Notes: generated from the letters alone by a model not told the origin. 64,000 bases of DNA from Burkholderiaceae bacterium (GCA_027493945.1 JAOSJU010000001.1:3158484-3222483), one strand, 5' to 3'; shown: positions 41,433-51,978, counted from the stretch's first letter. Made by a program: numbers and translations.

Positions 41433-42762
41433 TTCATCTCCGCTTCAGCGACATCGCGCACGTCGATCTGGCCGGTGACGGCGGCGGAGATCAGGGCGGC
41501 GCGGCGCTCGCGCAGCAATTCGGCTGCGCAGGCGGCGGATTCAGCAAGCCGCTCCAGCCGCGCAATCTCGTCCACGAGGTAAGTGGCGATGTCAGCTCGT
41601 TCATGGGCGGTCGGAACCGGAATGCGCGCGCGCTTGAGATCGAAGATGTTGATACCCCGAACTGCCGCTCCGAGGGAGCCACAGGCGAGATCCTCTGCCA
41701 CTGGTTCACAGAGCAGCGCAAACCTGAGCCATTCACCGTCAACGCCCTCGGCGGGTGCGATTCGAGCAACGTCCTGAGTGATGTTGCACCCCTCGAGCTC
41801 TTCAGGAACGATCTCACAGTCGCCGATCGTTCCCCGAATCGAGTAGACCAGGTCGTTAGCGCGGAGACGCGCGCGAGCGTACGGCGCTTCGATCTCGGCC
41901 GTCGTTCGCGCGAGCGCCTCCAGACGCAGTCGTTCGCGACGTACGTTTCCCCCTTTGAGAATCGGCACACCTTCTCCGACGTCGGGTCCTGGAAGGACGA
42001 TCCCGTACATGATCGGGCGGTCCGGTTCGGTGAGCCACTTGAGGGGTATCACGTCCCAATGCGCCGGCACCTCCCCAGCCACTCCACCCCCGAATCCTTC
42101 ATCGGCACATCCGGATCGAGCCCCTTCGTCACCGCATGCGAGATGACGGCCTGGCGCTTCTCCTTCAGCAGCTCGATCAGCCGCTCCTGCTCGGCGATCA
42201 GCGCGTCGATCTCGGCGGTTTCGAAGTTGAGGAAGTCCAGAATCAGAGCGATCTCTGATTCGGGTGGAAGCGCGATACGGATCGAACCGATCGTGTCCGT
42301 GTTCAGATTTAGCTGCGTACCGAATTTTCCTAGCCCCTGATAGCAGTCACCTGCCTCAAAGATTCGATACAAGAACTTCGGATCTATCGCTAAGCGCGGG
42401 AAGTACACGAAGCCATCGTGGATGCACGCCTTGATCGCAGTAATGCAGGGTCGGCCGACTGTGCCCGCAATGCTTACAAACAGCTCGCCTGGCGCAATCT
42501 TCACGCTCAGAGAACCGCCAAGCTCCGACAAGCGCTGTGTGGTCGCCTGAAGTACACCGTGCGATGCCGAAACATCAGCGATTCGCACCCAAGCAAATTC
42601 ACCTTCGTCGTCGAAGAATTTCGGGTCATCGATTGGTCTTGGCGACGCACCGCGGAGGACGGGCGAGAGCCACTTGATTGCAATGACTGTCCAATGCGCC
42701 GGCACCTCCCCAAGCCACCTGACCCCCGAGTCCTTGTACTCCGGATACCGCGGAAAGCTCAT
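41429..42762 (-). CDS. hsdS: Type I restriction specificity subunit (frameshifted)
   Basis: HsdS carries two target-recognition domains separated by coiled coils. Both halves open with the same phrase: [21 protein letters not shown] and, in the second, [21 protein letters not shown] (each split across text here only by frame). Between them is [20 protein letters not shown], a conserved helix. The second phrase is broken at about 42075, where a G4 run needs one more G. Corrected length is 444 aa. ATG 42762 overlaps the hsdM stop. The target sequence cannot be read from the protein. Confidence 0.92.
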
Positions 42763-44500
42763 GCCGACAGCCCCCGAATCATCTCCACGATCCGGTCGGT
42801 CACCTGCTTGAGCTCCGTGTCGATCTCCGCCAGCGGCCGCGGCGGCTTGAACACGTAGAAGTGCCGATTGAACGGGATCTCGTATCCGACCTTGGTCTTC
42901 TCGTGGTCGATCCAGGCGTCGGGCGCGTGCGGCAGCACCTCGCGCCGGAAGTAGGCTTCGACGTCCTCCGTCAAGGGCACGTTCTCGGTGTCGCGCAGCG
43001 ACGAGTCCGGCTGCGCCTTGCCCTTCTGCTTGCCGCGCTCGCCGAGCACGATCTTGCCGGCTTCGTCGCGCAGCGGCCGCTCGACGGTGATCGTCCGGTA
43101 GCCGAAATCCGCGTTGTAGAAGATCCGCGAGGTCGGCTTGCCATCCGCTTCCGCCTCGACGAACTGGCCGAAGATCCGGGTGATCTCGTCGATGTGCGCA
43201 TCCGACAACTCCTTGCGCTTGGAGCCCGGGCTCTTGCGCATCTTCTGCCACATGCCACTGGCGTCGATCAGCTGCACCTTGCCCTTGCGATGCGCCGGCT
43301 TGCGGTTGCTCACGATCCACACGTAAGTCGCGATGCCGGTGTTGTAGAACATGTCGGTCGGCAGGCCGACGATCGCCTCCAGAAGGTCGTTCTCCAGCAC
43401 ATAGCGGCGAATCTCGCTCTCGCCCGAGCCCGCGCCGCCGGTGAACAGCGGCGAGCCGTTCAGCACGATGCCGAAACGGCTGCCACCTTCGTTTACCGGG
43501 CGCATCTTCGAGATCAGGTGCAGCAGGAAGAGCATCGAGCCGTCGGACACGCGCGGCAAGCCCGGCCCGAAGCGGCCGTTGTAGCCCTGCTTTTCGTGCT
43601 CGTCGCGCACCGCCTTCTCGACCTTCTTCCACTCCACGCCGAAGGGCGGGTTCGAGAGCATGTAGTCGAACTTCGCGTGCGGGTGGCCGTCCTCGGACAG
43701 CGTGTTGCCGAAGGCGATGTTGGCCACGTCCCGGCCCTTGATCAGCATGTCGGCCTTGCAGATCGCGTAGGACTCCGGGTTCAGCTCCTGGCCGAACACC
43801 GTAAGGCTGGCCTGCGGGTTGTGCTGGGCCGGTATTCGCCGGCGATCGACAGCATGCCGCCGGTGCCGGCCGCCGGGTCGTAGATCGTGCGGACCACGCC
43901 GGGCTGCCCCAGCGCGTCGTCGTCTTCGACGAAGATCAGGTCGACCATCAGCCGGATGACTTCGCGCGGGGTGAAGTGCTCCCCTGCCGTCTCGTTCGAG
44001 ATCTCGGCGAAGCGCCGGATCAGCTCCTCGAACATCAGGCCCATCTGGTGGTTGTCGACAACGTTCGGGTGCAGGTCGAACTGAGCGAAGCGCTCGGTGA
44101 CCTGGTAGAGCAGCCTGGCCTTGGCGAGCCTGTCCACTTGGGCGTGGAACTCGAAGCGCTCGAAGATGTCGCGGGCGGCCGGCGAGAAGCCCTGCACGTA
44201 GCTGAACAGGTTCTCGCGGATGTGGTCCGGGTCGCCGACCAGCTTCTTCAGGTCGAGCGGCGAGGTGTTGTAGAAGCTCTGGCCGGCCGTGCGCCGCAGG
44301 AAGGACTCGGGGTTCAGTCCGGCCTTTTCGCGCTCGGCCAGCTCCGCGAGCACGGCCGGCTTGGTGGCTTCGAGCACGCAGTCCAGCCGGCGCAGCACGG
44401 TGAAGGGCAGGATCACGCGTCCGTACTCGGACTGCTTGAAGTCGCCGCGCAGCAGGTCGGCAACCGACCAGATGAAGGCGGAGAGGGCGGATTGGTTCAC
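42759..44500 (-). CDS. hsdM: Type I restriction N6-adenine methyltransferase (frameshifted)
   Basis: HsdM modifies adenine in the half-sites chosen by HsdS. N-terminal HsdM helices ([20 protein letters not shown]), SAM motif [11 protein letters not shown] and catalytic motif IV LSNPPFG are present. The frame breaks at CCGG (43829-43832). One added base (CCTGG on the gene strand) restores [20 protein letters not shown]. About 580 aa when corrected. First gene of the hsd operon. Confidence 0.93.
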
Positions 44501-44672
44501 TGGGAGCGTTCGTCTCGGTAGCCGCCGAAGCGGACTCGGCGACGATGATAGAGCCGACGGGGCTCATCCGGCGAGCCCCGAGCACAGCGCGAGAAAACTT
44601 CAGCCGGATCGGCATCCAGAAGATATACTTCTCCCGCATCTTCACACCCCGGCAACCGGAGAATCCGCCATC

Positions 44673-44979
44673 ATGAGAGAAATCATCCGCCCGCGCGCAG
44701 CAGAGTTCGTAGCGATCAGCGAAGCGACTCCCGCGACCATCGACGTCCGGACCATCGCTCCGCACGAGCGCCACGAGCTGATCTTCTCCTCGTTCAAGGG
44801 CCTGCCGCAGGGGGGGCGCGCTGGAGCTGGTCAACGATCACGATCCGGCGCCGCTGCACCGCCAGTTCAAGTCGAACTTCCACGGTCTCTTCACCTGGGA
44901 CTACCTCGAGCAGGGCCCGGAACTCTGGCGCGTGCGCATCGGCAAAGCCCCCGGCAACTGTTGCGGCAGCTGCAGTTGA
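44673..44979 (+). CDS. DUF2249-domain protein (frameshifted)
   Basis: Small TusA/SirA-like DUF2249 protein of about 101 aa: [20 protein letters not shown], then [17 protein letters not shown] and [15 protein letters not shown]. The frame breaks in a G7 run at 44812-44818; one fewer G joins the halves. The C terminus CCGSCS could bind a metal or thiol. TATACT at 44624-44629 may be its -10 element. Molecular function is unknown; the family often accompanies nitrogen-oxide metabolism genes. Confidence 0.82.
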
Positions 44980-45037
44980 CGGGCGAGCGCGGCTTCGCGC
45001 TCGCGGTTCCCGCCGGCATCGGCAATCCCGCTGTGGA

Positions 45038-45098
45038 TCGCCGCACGATATGCGGCGAATAACTTGCACGTGCGGAGATTGCCGCCCATAATCTCCGC
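45038..45098. promoter_or_regulatory. Two inverted repeats upstream of the Fic gene
   Basis: TCGCCGC/GCGGCGA (45038-45058, spacer ACGATAT) and GCGGAGATT/AATCTCCGC (45072-45098, spacer 9 bp) precede the ATG at 45099. Similar GCGGCGAtTA sequence recurs just inside the gene. The encoded Fic protein ends in a winged HTH, so these may be its own operators. Confidence 0.5.
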
Positions 45099-46224
45099 AT
45101 GATTAGCGGCGATTACGCGTATGTCTGGCAGGCCAGCGACTGGCCGACCTGGCGCTATGACCTGACGGCACTTGCCGGGCCCATGGCGGAGGCGAGTCGT
45201 GCGCAAGGGCTCCTGATGGGGCGCATGACCGACGCGGGCATGGCCCTGCGCGATCAGGCGCGCCTCGCGGCGCTCACCGAGGACGTGGTCAAGACCAGCG
45301 AGATCGAAGGCGAGCAACTCGACGTCGAATCCGTGCGCTCGTCCATCGCCCGCAGGTTGGGCGTGGACATCGGCGCCTTGGCCCCGGTGGATCGACACGT
45401 CGAAGGAGTGGTCGAGATGGTCCTCGATGCCACTGCCAACTGCCATGCGCCGGTGTCACGCGAGCGGTTGTTCGGCTGGCACGCCGCACTCTTCCCCACC
45501 GGCTACTCCGGCCTTTCCAGGATCACGGTCGGCGGCTGGCGAGACGATGCCAGCGGTCCGATGCAAGTGGTGTCCGGGCCCATCGGCCGCCAGCGTGTGC
45601 ACTTCGAAGCGCCGCCGGCGCAACGTCTGGAAGCCGAAACCAGCCGCTTTCTCCACTGGCTGAATGGCGCGTCGAACGAACCGCCTCTGCTCAGGGCCGG
45701 CCTCGGCCACCTGTGGTTCGTCACCTTGCACCCCTTCGACGACGGCGACGGTCGCATTGCCGAGGGCCATCGGCGACCTGCTGCTGGCGCGCGCCGACGG
45801 GAGCCCGCAACGCTTCTACAGTCTGCCGGCGCAGATCCAGCGGGAGCGCAAGGCCTACTACGACATCCTGGAGAGGACCCAGAAACGGTCGATGGACGTT
45901 ACCGAGTGGCTCGCCTGGTTCCTCGACACACTCCATCGCGCTGTCGATCAGGCACAGCACACGCTCGACGCCGTGCTGACCAAGGCTCGCTTCTGGCAGC
46001 GTTGGGCGGCTACGTCGCTGAACGAACGACAGGTGAAGCTGCTCGACCGACTGCTCGATGGCTTCGAGGGCAAGCTCTCCAGCGGCAAGTGGGCGGCGAT
46101 CGCCGGGTGCTCGCCGGACACGGCCCTGCGCGACATCAACGACCTGTTGGCGCGCGGCGTGCTGCGCAAATCGGATGCCGGCGGCCGCAGCACCAGCTAT
46201 GAGCTGAACGATCTCCCCGAGTAG
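45099..46224 (+). CDS. Fic-family AMP-transferase with N-terminal inhibitory helix (frameshifted)
   Basis: Class II-type Fic protein. DUF4172-like N terminus with the inhibitory motif TSEIEG at residues 66-71, then the Fic core LHPFDDGDGRIARAIGDLLLA (HPFxDGxGR) and a C-terminal winged helix (KWAAIAGCSPDTALRDINDL). The break falls inside the Fic motif at CCGAGG (45760-45765); removing G gives IARAIGDLLL and about 374 aa. Likely AMPylates a protein; the target is unknown. Confidence 0.9.
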
Positions 46225-46243
46225 CTGCGCCTGTCGCTTTCAC

Positions 46244-46675
46244 TCACCCGGCGGCGAGATATGCCTGCACCTGCCGCTTTCCGACGTGTCGCAGCGAAGC
46301 GAGCTTCGCGAACTGATCGGCACGAGGCTTCGTCGCCCCACGCTCCCAGTTGTAGATCGTCTGGGCCGAGACCCCCAGCATCTTCGCAAGATCGGTAGCA
46401 CTGAGGCCGAGGCGCTTGCGCGTCGAGATCAGCCCCTTTGGGACGAACCGGGTCTGTGGCAACGCTGCTGTCGCCTGGGGTGCTTGGCCATTTTCACGCG
46501 CCTGTTTTTCCAGCGCCGTTACCTGTCGCTTCAACGCTGCGAGTTGGCTTTTCAGGTTCGCAATCTCGCGCCGATATTGCGCCGTAACTGCCTTTACCGT
46601 CTTCTGAGTCCCCCGGACTTCCTTGCGGGCAAGACGCGTGATCTCTGCTCCAATGACCTTGGCGATATTCGACAT
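46244..46675 (-). CDS. XRE-family HTH protein with N-terminal coiled coil
   Basis: A 143-aa protein. Residues 20-65 are predicted coiled coil (EIANLKSQLAALKRQVTALEK), residues 85-130 a Cro/C1-type HTH (KRLGLSATDLAKMLGVSAQT then IYNWERGATKPRADQF). It is probably a dimeric DNA-binding protein. It converges with the Fic gene. A dyad at 46698-46713 just upstream of its start could be an operator. Confidence 0.85.
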   Translation of the reverse strand: MSNIAKVIGAEITRLARKEVRGTQKTVKAVTAQYRREIANLKSQLAALKRQVTALEKQARENGQAPQATAALPQTRFVPKGLISTRKRLGLSATDLAKMLGVSAQTIYNWERGATKPRADQFAKLASLRHVGKRQVQAYLAAG

Positions 46676-46697
46676 TGAACTCTCTGTGGCGTCACGT

Positions 46698-46713
46698 CAG
46701 ACGATTATGTCTG
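46698..46713. promoter_or_regulatory. Dyad upstream of the XRE gene
   Basis: CAGAC-GATTAT-GTCTG lies 22 bp before the XRE start codon. It is short, so it is only a candidate operator. The rest of 46676-46893 shows no gene that I can support. Confidence 0.3.
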
Positions 46714-46893
46714 TCGAAACGCGAACGGCGCAATCAAAGGCTGCACCATGTCGCAGATTGCACGACAGGCGCCAGACTGCCTGCTTGCCATTATCGTGCG
46801 ACTCCACATTCTTTCGCCATTCGTTCCGGTCGTGCGAAAGCCCGGCTACGGTCGAGCGCTGTATCAGCTCCATTGGGAGCCGGATGAGCAGGG

Positions 46894-48312
46894 TCACGTG
46901 GAGCCTTCTTCCTCCGCGTCTTCTTCATCGGGCGGCGCCTCGCTCGGTGCGACCAGACCGAAGTGGCGGATCATGCGCCGCAGCCGCGGCCGTGACACGC
47001 CTAGGATCTCGCACGCTTGTCCGCGGTGCCAGCCTGTCGTCTCCAGCACACGCAGGACGTGCGCCCTCTCGACGTCACGGAGACTGTGCGCGGCGGCCGA
47101 CACGGAAACCGGGGCGGTGACCGAACCCTGCCGCGCTGCATGCCGGCACATATGTGCCGGGAGCGCTTCGCAACTGATGGCCACCGACGAGGATAGCGCG
47201 ACCGCTTTCATCAGGACGTTTTCGAGCTCGCGCACGTTGCCCGGCCACGGGTATTCCTGGAAGCAGTGCAGCGCATCCCGGTGCATTCTGTAGACGCCGT
47301 GGCGCACCTCGCGGTTGATGCGCCCGAGCAGCGCCTGCACCAGGTCTGGAATGTCCTCGCGCCGCTCGCGCAGCGGCGGTAGATGGATCGTGACCACCTG
47401 CAGCCGGTAGTAAAGGTCCTCGCGGAAAGCACCGAGGCGGATCCGGTCGCGCAGGTCGACGTTGGTCGCGGCGATCACGCGCGCATTGGTCGAGTGCACC
47501 ACCTTGCCACCGAGCGGCACGAACTCCCTTTCCTGCAGTACGCGCAGCAGCTTTGCCTGGATCGCGGGAGAGAGTTCGCTCACCTCGTCGAGGAATATGG
47601 TGCCGTCGTTCGCCATCGCGAACTTGCCGAGGTGCCGATCGGTGGCTCCGGTGAAGGCGCCCTTTTCGTGCCCGAACATGTCCGATTCGATCAGCGTGTC
47701 CACCAGCGCGGCGCAGTTCACCGCGACGAATGGGCCCGCCGGAGTCGATCCCGCCCGATGGATGCCGCGCGCCACCAGTTCCTTGCCAGTGCCCGATTCG
47801 CCGGTGATGAGCACCGTCACAGTGCTCTGCGCTGCCAGACCGATGGTCTTGAATACCTCCTTCATCACGCGGCTGCGCCCGACCATGACTTCGCCGCCCG
47901 GTCGCGCACCCTGCGCAACAGGCATCATGAGCACGCTGTCGCCTTCGGCCTCGAGCGAGCGCAGTGCCTTGGCGATCGCGGCGTCCAGCTCGTCGATGTC
48001 GATCGGTTTCTGGATATAGTCGGAGGCTCCTCCCTGCATGGCCTCGATGGTGCTGTCCATGTCGTGAAACGCCGTGATCATGATGACGCGCGTGCCAGGG
48101 CAGGCCCGTTTCAGTTCGAGCAGCGCCTCCAGGCCACTGCGTCCTGGCATACGGATGTCGAGGATCACCAGCTCCGGCCGGATCTTCACCGCGGCGGCGA
48201 GGGCGGCATCGGCATCGTGCGCGACGTGAGCGGCATGGCCCTGGGCGCGCAGATGCAGCTCCAGCGTGCGGCAGCTCGCCAGGTCGTCATCGACGACGAG
48301 AATCCTGCTCAT
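46894..48312 (-). CDS. NtrC-type sigma-54 response regulator
   Basis: A 472-aa response regulator: receiver domain with phospho-acceptor Asp52 (VILDIRMPG), AAA+ sigma-54 activator domain with GESGTGKE Walker A and an intact GAFTGA loop, and a C-terminal Fis-type HTH (GWHRGQACEILGVSRPRLRR). The C terminus is acidic (PPDEEDAEEEGST). Its ATG overlaps the kinase stop. The nearest sigma-54 promoter, with two inverted repeats, lies before the respiratory operon at 52078, so that operon is its likely target. Confidence 0.94.
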   Translation of the reverse strand: MSRILVVDDDLASCRTLELHLRAQGHAAHVAHDADAALAAAVKIRPELVILDIRMPGRSGLEALLELKRACPGTRVIMITAFHDMDSTIEAMQGGASDYIQKPIDIDELDAAIAKALRSLEAEGDSVLMMPVAQGARPGGEVMVGRSRVMKEVFKTIGLAAQSTVTVLITGESGTGKELVARGIHRAGSTPAGPFVAVNCAALVDTLIESDMFGHEKGAFTGATDRHLGKFAMANDGTIFLDEVSELSPAIQAKLLRVLQEREFVPLGGKVVHSTNARVIAATNVDLRDRIRLGAFREDLYYRLQVVTIHLPPLRERREDIPDLVQALLGRINREVRHGVYRMHRDALHCFQEYPWPGNVRELENVLMKAVALSSSVAISCEALPAHMCRHAARQGSVTAPVSVSAAAHSLRDVERAHVLRVLETTGWHRGQACEILGVSRPRLRRMIRHFGLVAPSEAPPDEEDAEEEGST

Positions 48313-50396
48313 GGAGTATCGCTCACCGGGCCGGTGGGCAACGTCACGACGGCGCGGATGCCACCCCCGGGCTCGCCGCGCAGTTCGATGCGGCCGCGGT
48401 GCTGGTCGATGATCCGCCCGGCGATGGGCAGCCCCAGGCCGGTGCCTCTCGCGCGACTGGTGAAGAAAGGCTCGAACACGCGTTCGTTCAACCGCTCGGG
48501 AATTCCGCAGCCGTTGTCGACGATCTCCACGCAGATCTCGGGCGACTGTCGACCCAGTTGCGCGTGGGTGCGGACGTGGACTTCGGGTGTGCGGCCAGCA
48601 ACGCCTTCGCACGCCTGCACTGCGTTCAGGATGAGGTTGGAGAACGCCTGGCGCAGCTTGTTGGCGTCGCCGTGCAGCGTCGGCAGTCCGGACGCGTGAA
48701 GAGTGTGCACCCGGGCCTTGTGCTCGTCGATCTCGCGCTGCACCAGCAGCACCGCTGTGTCCAGCACCTTGTCGATGCCGAGCCAGACCGGTTGCAACGC
48801 GTCCGGGCGCGAAAAGCTGAGCAGCTCCGAGAGTGCCTCCTCCATGTAGCGCACCTGCTCCAGCGCGAGGCGATTGATCTCCTGCTCGGCGTCGCTGAGG
48901 TTCTTGCCAGCGTGCTTGCCCAGAATGCCGAGGCTCATCTTCACCGTCGAAAGCGGGTTGCGCAAGTCGTGGGCGATCATGGTCGCAGCCTGTCCCATGG
49001 CCGCCAGCGCCCGGTTCTCCGCGCTTTCGCGGTTGCGCGCGGTGACCTCCTCCTGCAGGCGCTTGCGCTCGGTGATGTCTTCGGCCTCGGCGAGGAAATG
49101 CGTGAGGCGGTCACGATCGTCGCGGATCGGGGAGATCGCGATGTGCTCCCAATAGGTCTCGCCGTTCTTCTTCCGGTTGCATAGTTCACCGCGCCATTCG
49201 CCTCCGGCGGCGATCGTTCGCCAGAGTTCCGCATGGGTGGACGGGGGTGTGCCCCCGCTCTTTAGAAGGCGCGGATTGCGCCCGCGCACTTCGTCGAGCG
49301 CGTACCCGGTCACTTGGGTGAACTTCGGATTGACATACTCGATCGCCCCGGAATCGTCGGTGATGAGCACCATGGTGGGACTTTGTTCGACCGCGCGCGA
49401 GAGCTTGCGCAGACGCTCCTGCGTGCGCTGCCGGCCCGCGACCTCGTGCTGCAACTCACGATTGGTTGACTCGGCCTCGATCGCCCGCAAGCGCGCCACC
49501 TGCGCCAGGCGCGTCGCGACCGCGAGGAGCAAGGCCAGCGCGAGGCCGCCGGCCAGCACCGCGCGCGGCAGGGGCGTGCGCGCCGCAGACAACGTCTTCG
49601 CGAGCGGCCACACGCTCACCCGCCACTCGGCGTTGGGAAGGCGCACGGCGGCGTCCTGGTGAAACCGGGGTTCGACGTCGTCCGCGGCGTGGTCGCGAAG
49701 ATAGATGACGTCGGGCCCGTCCAGCACGCGAACGCCGTATCCGGGCGCGATGTCGCTGCCCAGGATGTCGTCGAGCAGCGCCTGCACGCCGTGGGCCGCC
49801 ACGATCATGCCGTCGAAAGCGTCGCCCCGGAAGATCGGCACACCGACCGCGAAGACCTTCTCCCCGGCGGCGCGTGAAGACACACGCGTCAGCGCGATCT
49901 GCCGCCGCGCGCGCGCGATGGGCCAGATGGACTGCATGGCTGCGGAAGACGAAGCGACGGTGTCGCCGGCTCCGGTGGCGCCGCGTTCCCACCGCACCTC
50001 GAGCACAGGATCCACCCGGGCGACGCCGAGCAGGCCGGCGTAGTGGCGCATGTACTGGTCCGCATCGGATTCCCATTCGCCGCGCGGCGGTTGTCCGCGC
50101 ATTTCCCAGCGCCCGGCCATGCGCACTTGCGCCAGCACACGCGACTCCATGCGCGCGACGATCTGGTTGCGCACGCTCTCCAGCCGCATGGTGGTGGCGC
50201 GCGCGAACTGGGTCTCTTCCTGTGCGAGCAGCGCCGCCCACAGACCGATTGCTGCGACTCCCACCGTCAGCCCGATCAGCCAGGCAAGCCAGGGCGTGGC
50301 CGGTGCGCCCCCTGACGAGGGCACTACGCTCTCCGGCGGCTCGACCGCGACCGGGTCGTGCGGTTGAGGGATCGCAGATCCGAACGCCGGCGCCAT
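48309..50396 (-). CDS. Membrane sensor histidine kinase with periplasmic sensor and PAS
   Basis: A 695-aa kinase: transmembrane helix at about 36-58, a periplasmic CHASE-like region (RLESVRNQIVARMESRVLAQ), second helix near 278-300, coiled linker, PAS domain (VLITDDSGAIEYVNPKFTQV), HisKA with phospho-His in MIAHDLRNPLS and HATPase (NLILNAVQACEG, DNGCGIP, GTGLGLP). The signal is unknown. Operon order is hemY-type gene, kinase, regulator. Confidence 0.92.
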   Translation of the reverse strand: MAPAFGSAIPQPHDPVAVEPPESVVPSSGGAPATPWLAWLIGLTVGVAAIGLWAALLAQEETQFARATTMRLESVRNQIVARMESRVLAQVRMAGRWEMRGQPPRGEWESDADQYMRHYAGLLGVARVDPVLEVRWERGATGAGDTVASSSAAMQSIWPIARARRQIALTRVSSRAAGEKVFAVGVPIFRGDAFDGMIVAAHGVQALLDDILGSDIAPGYGVRVLDGPDVIYLRDHAADDVEPRFHQDAAVRLPNAEWRVSVWPLAKTLSAARTPLPRAVLAGGLALALLLAVATRLAQVARLRAIEAESTNRELQHEVAGRQRTQERLRKLSRAVEQSPTMVLITDDSGAIEYVNPKFTQVTGYALDEVRGRNPRLLKSGGTPPSTHAELWRTIAAGGEWRGELCNRKKNGETYWEHIAISPIRDDRDRLTHFLAEAEDITERKRLQEEVTARNRESAENRALAAMGQAATMIAHDLRNPLSTVKMSLGILGKHAGKNLSDAEQEINRLALEQVRYMEEALSELLSFSRPDALQPVWLGIDKVLDTAVLLVQREIDEHKARVHTLHASGLPTLHGDANKLRQAFSNLILNAVQACEGVAGRTPEVHVRTHAQLGRQSPEICVEIVDNGCGIPERLNERVFEPFFTSRARGTGLGLPIAGRIIDQHRGRIELRGEPGGGIRAVVTLPTGPVSDTP

Positions 50397-50423
50397 GGCG
50401 GGTTCCAGCCGAAAGAGGATCGC

Positions 50424-51794
50424 CTAAATTGTAGCGCCCCGGGCTTCACGCTGGCCGCAGATTTCCCTGGCCACCCCATGTCCGCTGACGATGCGGTCCC
50501 GAGTCGATACGCCGTCCGGGTAGTTCGCTGCGATGTGCAGGCCGGGCCAGCGCCGCAGGCGTTCGCGAACATCGCGCACCCGATGCAGATGATTGCCGTG
50601 ATACAGCGGCAGGCCGCGGGCGTGACGCACCACGTGCGTCGTCTCCGGCGCGTCGCGCAGGCCCAGCAGCGGGGCCAGCTGTCCGAGAGCGGCCTCGGCG
50701 ATCGTCGCCTCGTCCCAGTCTGCGACCTGCGCCGCGCGTGCGCCGCCGAGATAGGCGCTGAGAAGCACTTTCCCGCCTGGCGCCCGTTCGGCCAGGACGC
50801 CGCCGCTCCACTGGCAGCCGAGAAGGGTCCGGTTTTCGGCACGCGGCACCAGAAAGCCCATGCCGTCGAGCCGGTGCTCTATCGCAGCGCGCTCGAAGCC
50901 CAGGTGCGCCACCGCCAGCGGCGCGTATTCGAGGCCGCCGATCAGCGCGGCGAGGTCGGGATCGTTCGCGTCGAGCAATCCGGCCGCCTCCACGGCGGGA
51001 ACGCTCAGCACGACATGCCGGGCACGCAGACAGCGTTCGCCCTCGTCGGTGCGCCCACGCACGCGCCAGCCATCCGGCTCGCGCGCGAGTACTGCGGCCG
51101 CGCAGTTCGTGCGCAGGCGCGCGCCGGAATTCATCGCAAGTGCGTCGACCAGGCTCTGCATGCCGCCCTTGAACGAGAACATCTCCATCGCCGGAGCGGC
51201 CTGGCGGCGCAGCTTGCGCGCGAAAACGCCAACGGCGATGCTGCCGAAGCGTTGCTCCAGCGCCGTCAGACGCGGCAGCACTGCGCGCGCCTGCGCCCGA
51301 TCGGGATCGCAGCCGAAGGTGCTCGCCAGCATCGGCTCGAAGACCTTCTCCAGTGCCTCGCGGCCCGGGCGGCGCGCGACGAAGGCGCTCGCCGTCTCGG
51401 CTTCGTCGCCGCCGCGCGGGATCAGGGGCTCGGCGAGAAGCCGCAGGCGCCCGCAATGGCTCCAGAAGGGCGTGAACGCCAGCGAGCCGAGGCGGGTGGG
51501 CACTTGCGCGAGCATTCCACGCTGCACCACGAACCGCGGCGCATCGCTGCGCAGTGCGAGCTTCCGGGACGCCAGTCCCGACTGCTCGATGAACGCCGTG
51601 ACCTCGGGGCGAAAGTTGAGCATCAGCGATGCGCCTGTCTCCATCGCGTAGCCGCCGGCCCGGCGCGTGCCGATGACACCGCCCGGCGCCGCAGCGCGTT
51701 CCCAGAGTTCCACGGTGACGCCGCGCTGCGCGAGCCACCGGGCGACGGACAGGCCGGAGATTCCTCCGCCGACGATCAGTACGTCGACGTCCAT
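50424..51794 (-). CDS. hemY: Flavin-dependent protoporphyrinogen/coproporphyrinogen oxidase family
   Basis: FAD amine-oxidase-fold protein of 456 aa with the dinucleotide motif DVLIVGGGISGLSVARWL, PGGVIGT and a C-terminal FAD-contact stretch LHIAANYPDGVSTRDRIVSG. This matches HemY-type protoporphyrinogen oxidases, which catalyse a late step of heme synthesis. It starts the operon that encodes the sensor kinase and sigma-54 regulator, and is divergent from the heme-rich respiratory operon. A different porphyrin or amine oxidase role is possible. Confidence 0.82.
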   Translation of the reverse strand: MDVDVLIVGGGISGLSVARWLAQRGVTVELWERAAAPGGVIGTRRAGGYAMETGASLMLNFRPEVTAFIEQSGLASRKLALRSDAPRFVVQRGMLAQVPTRLGSLAFTPFWSHCGRLRLLAEPLIPRGGDEAETASAFVARRPGREALEKVFEPMLASTFGCDPDRAQARAVLPRLTALEQRFGSIAVGVFARKLRRQAAPAMEMFSFKGGMQSLVDALAMNSGARLRTNCAAAVLAREPDGWRVRGRTDEGERCLRARHVVLSVPAVEAAGLLDANDPDLAALIGGLEYAPLAVAHLGFERAAIEHRLDGMGFLVPRAENRTLLGCQWSGGVLAERAPGGKVLLSAYLGGARAAQVADWDEATIAEAALGQLAPLLGLRDAPETTHVVRHARGLPLYHGNHLHRVRDVRERLRRWPGLHIAANYPDGVSTRDRIVSGHGVAREICGQREARGATI

Positions 51795-51978
51795 GCGTGC
51801 ACTTTGCCCCGCGGGCGGGTCATCGCCGGTAAAACGCGGCTGCGGATCCGGTCCTTGCGAGGGAGACAGTCCATTTCCGACTCCGATCGACGCCGAACGG
51901 GTTGCTCACGGTGCACACAGCGGCAGAAAGCGTGCCAGCGTCAAACGCCCATCCCCGGCGAAAGAAAGCTGCCCGGCA

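Noticed and set aside
44501-44672. FNR/NnrR-type box before the DUF2249 gene
   Set aside because: No TTGAT-N4-ATCAA-like palindrome is present; only a TATACT hexamer was found.
36316-46675. Integrated prophage or integrative element
   Set aside because: No integrase, att-like direct repeats, tRNA target or structural genes were seen; only the defence-type gene content suggests acquisition.
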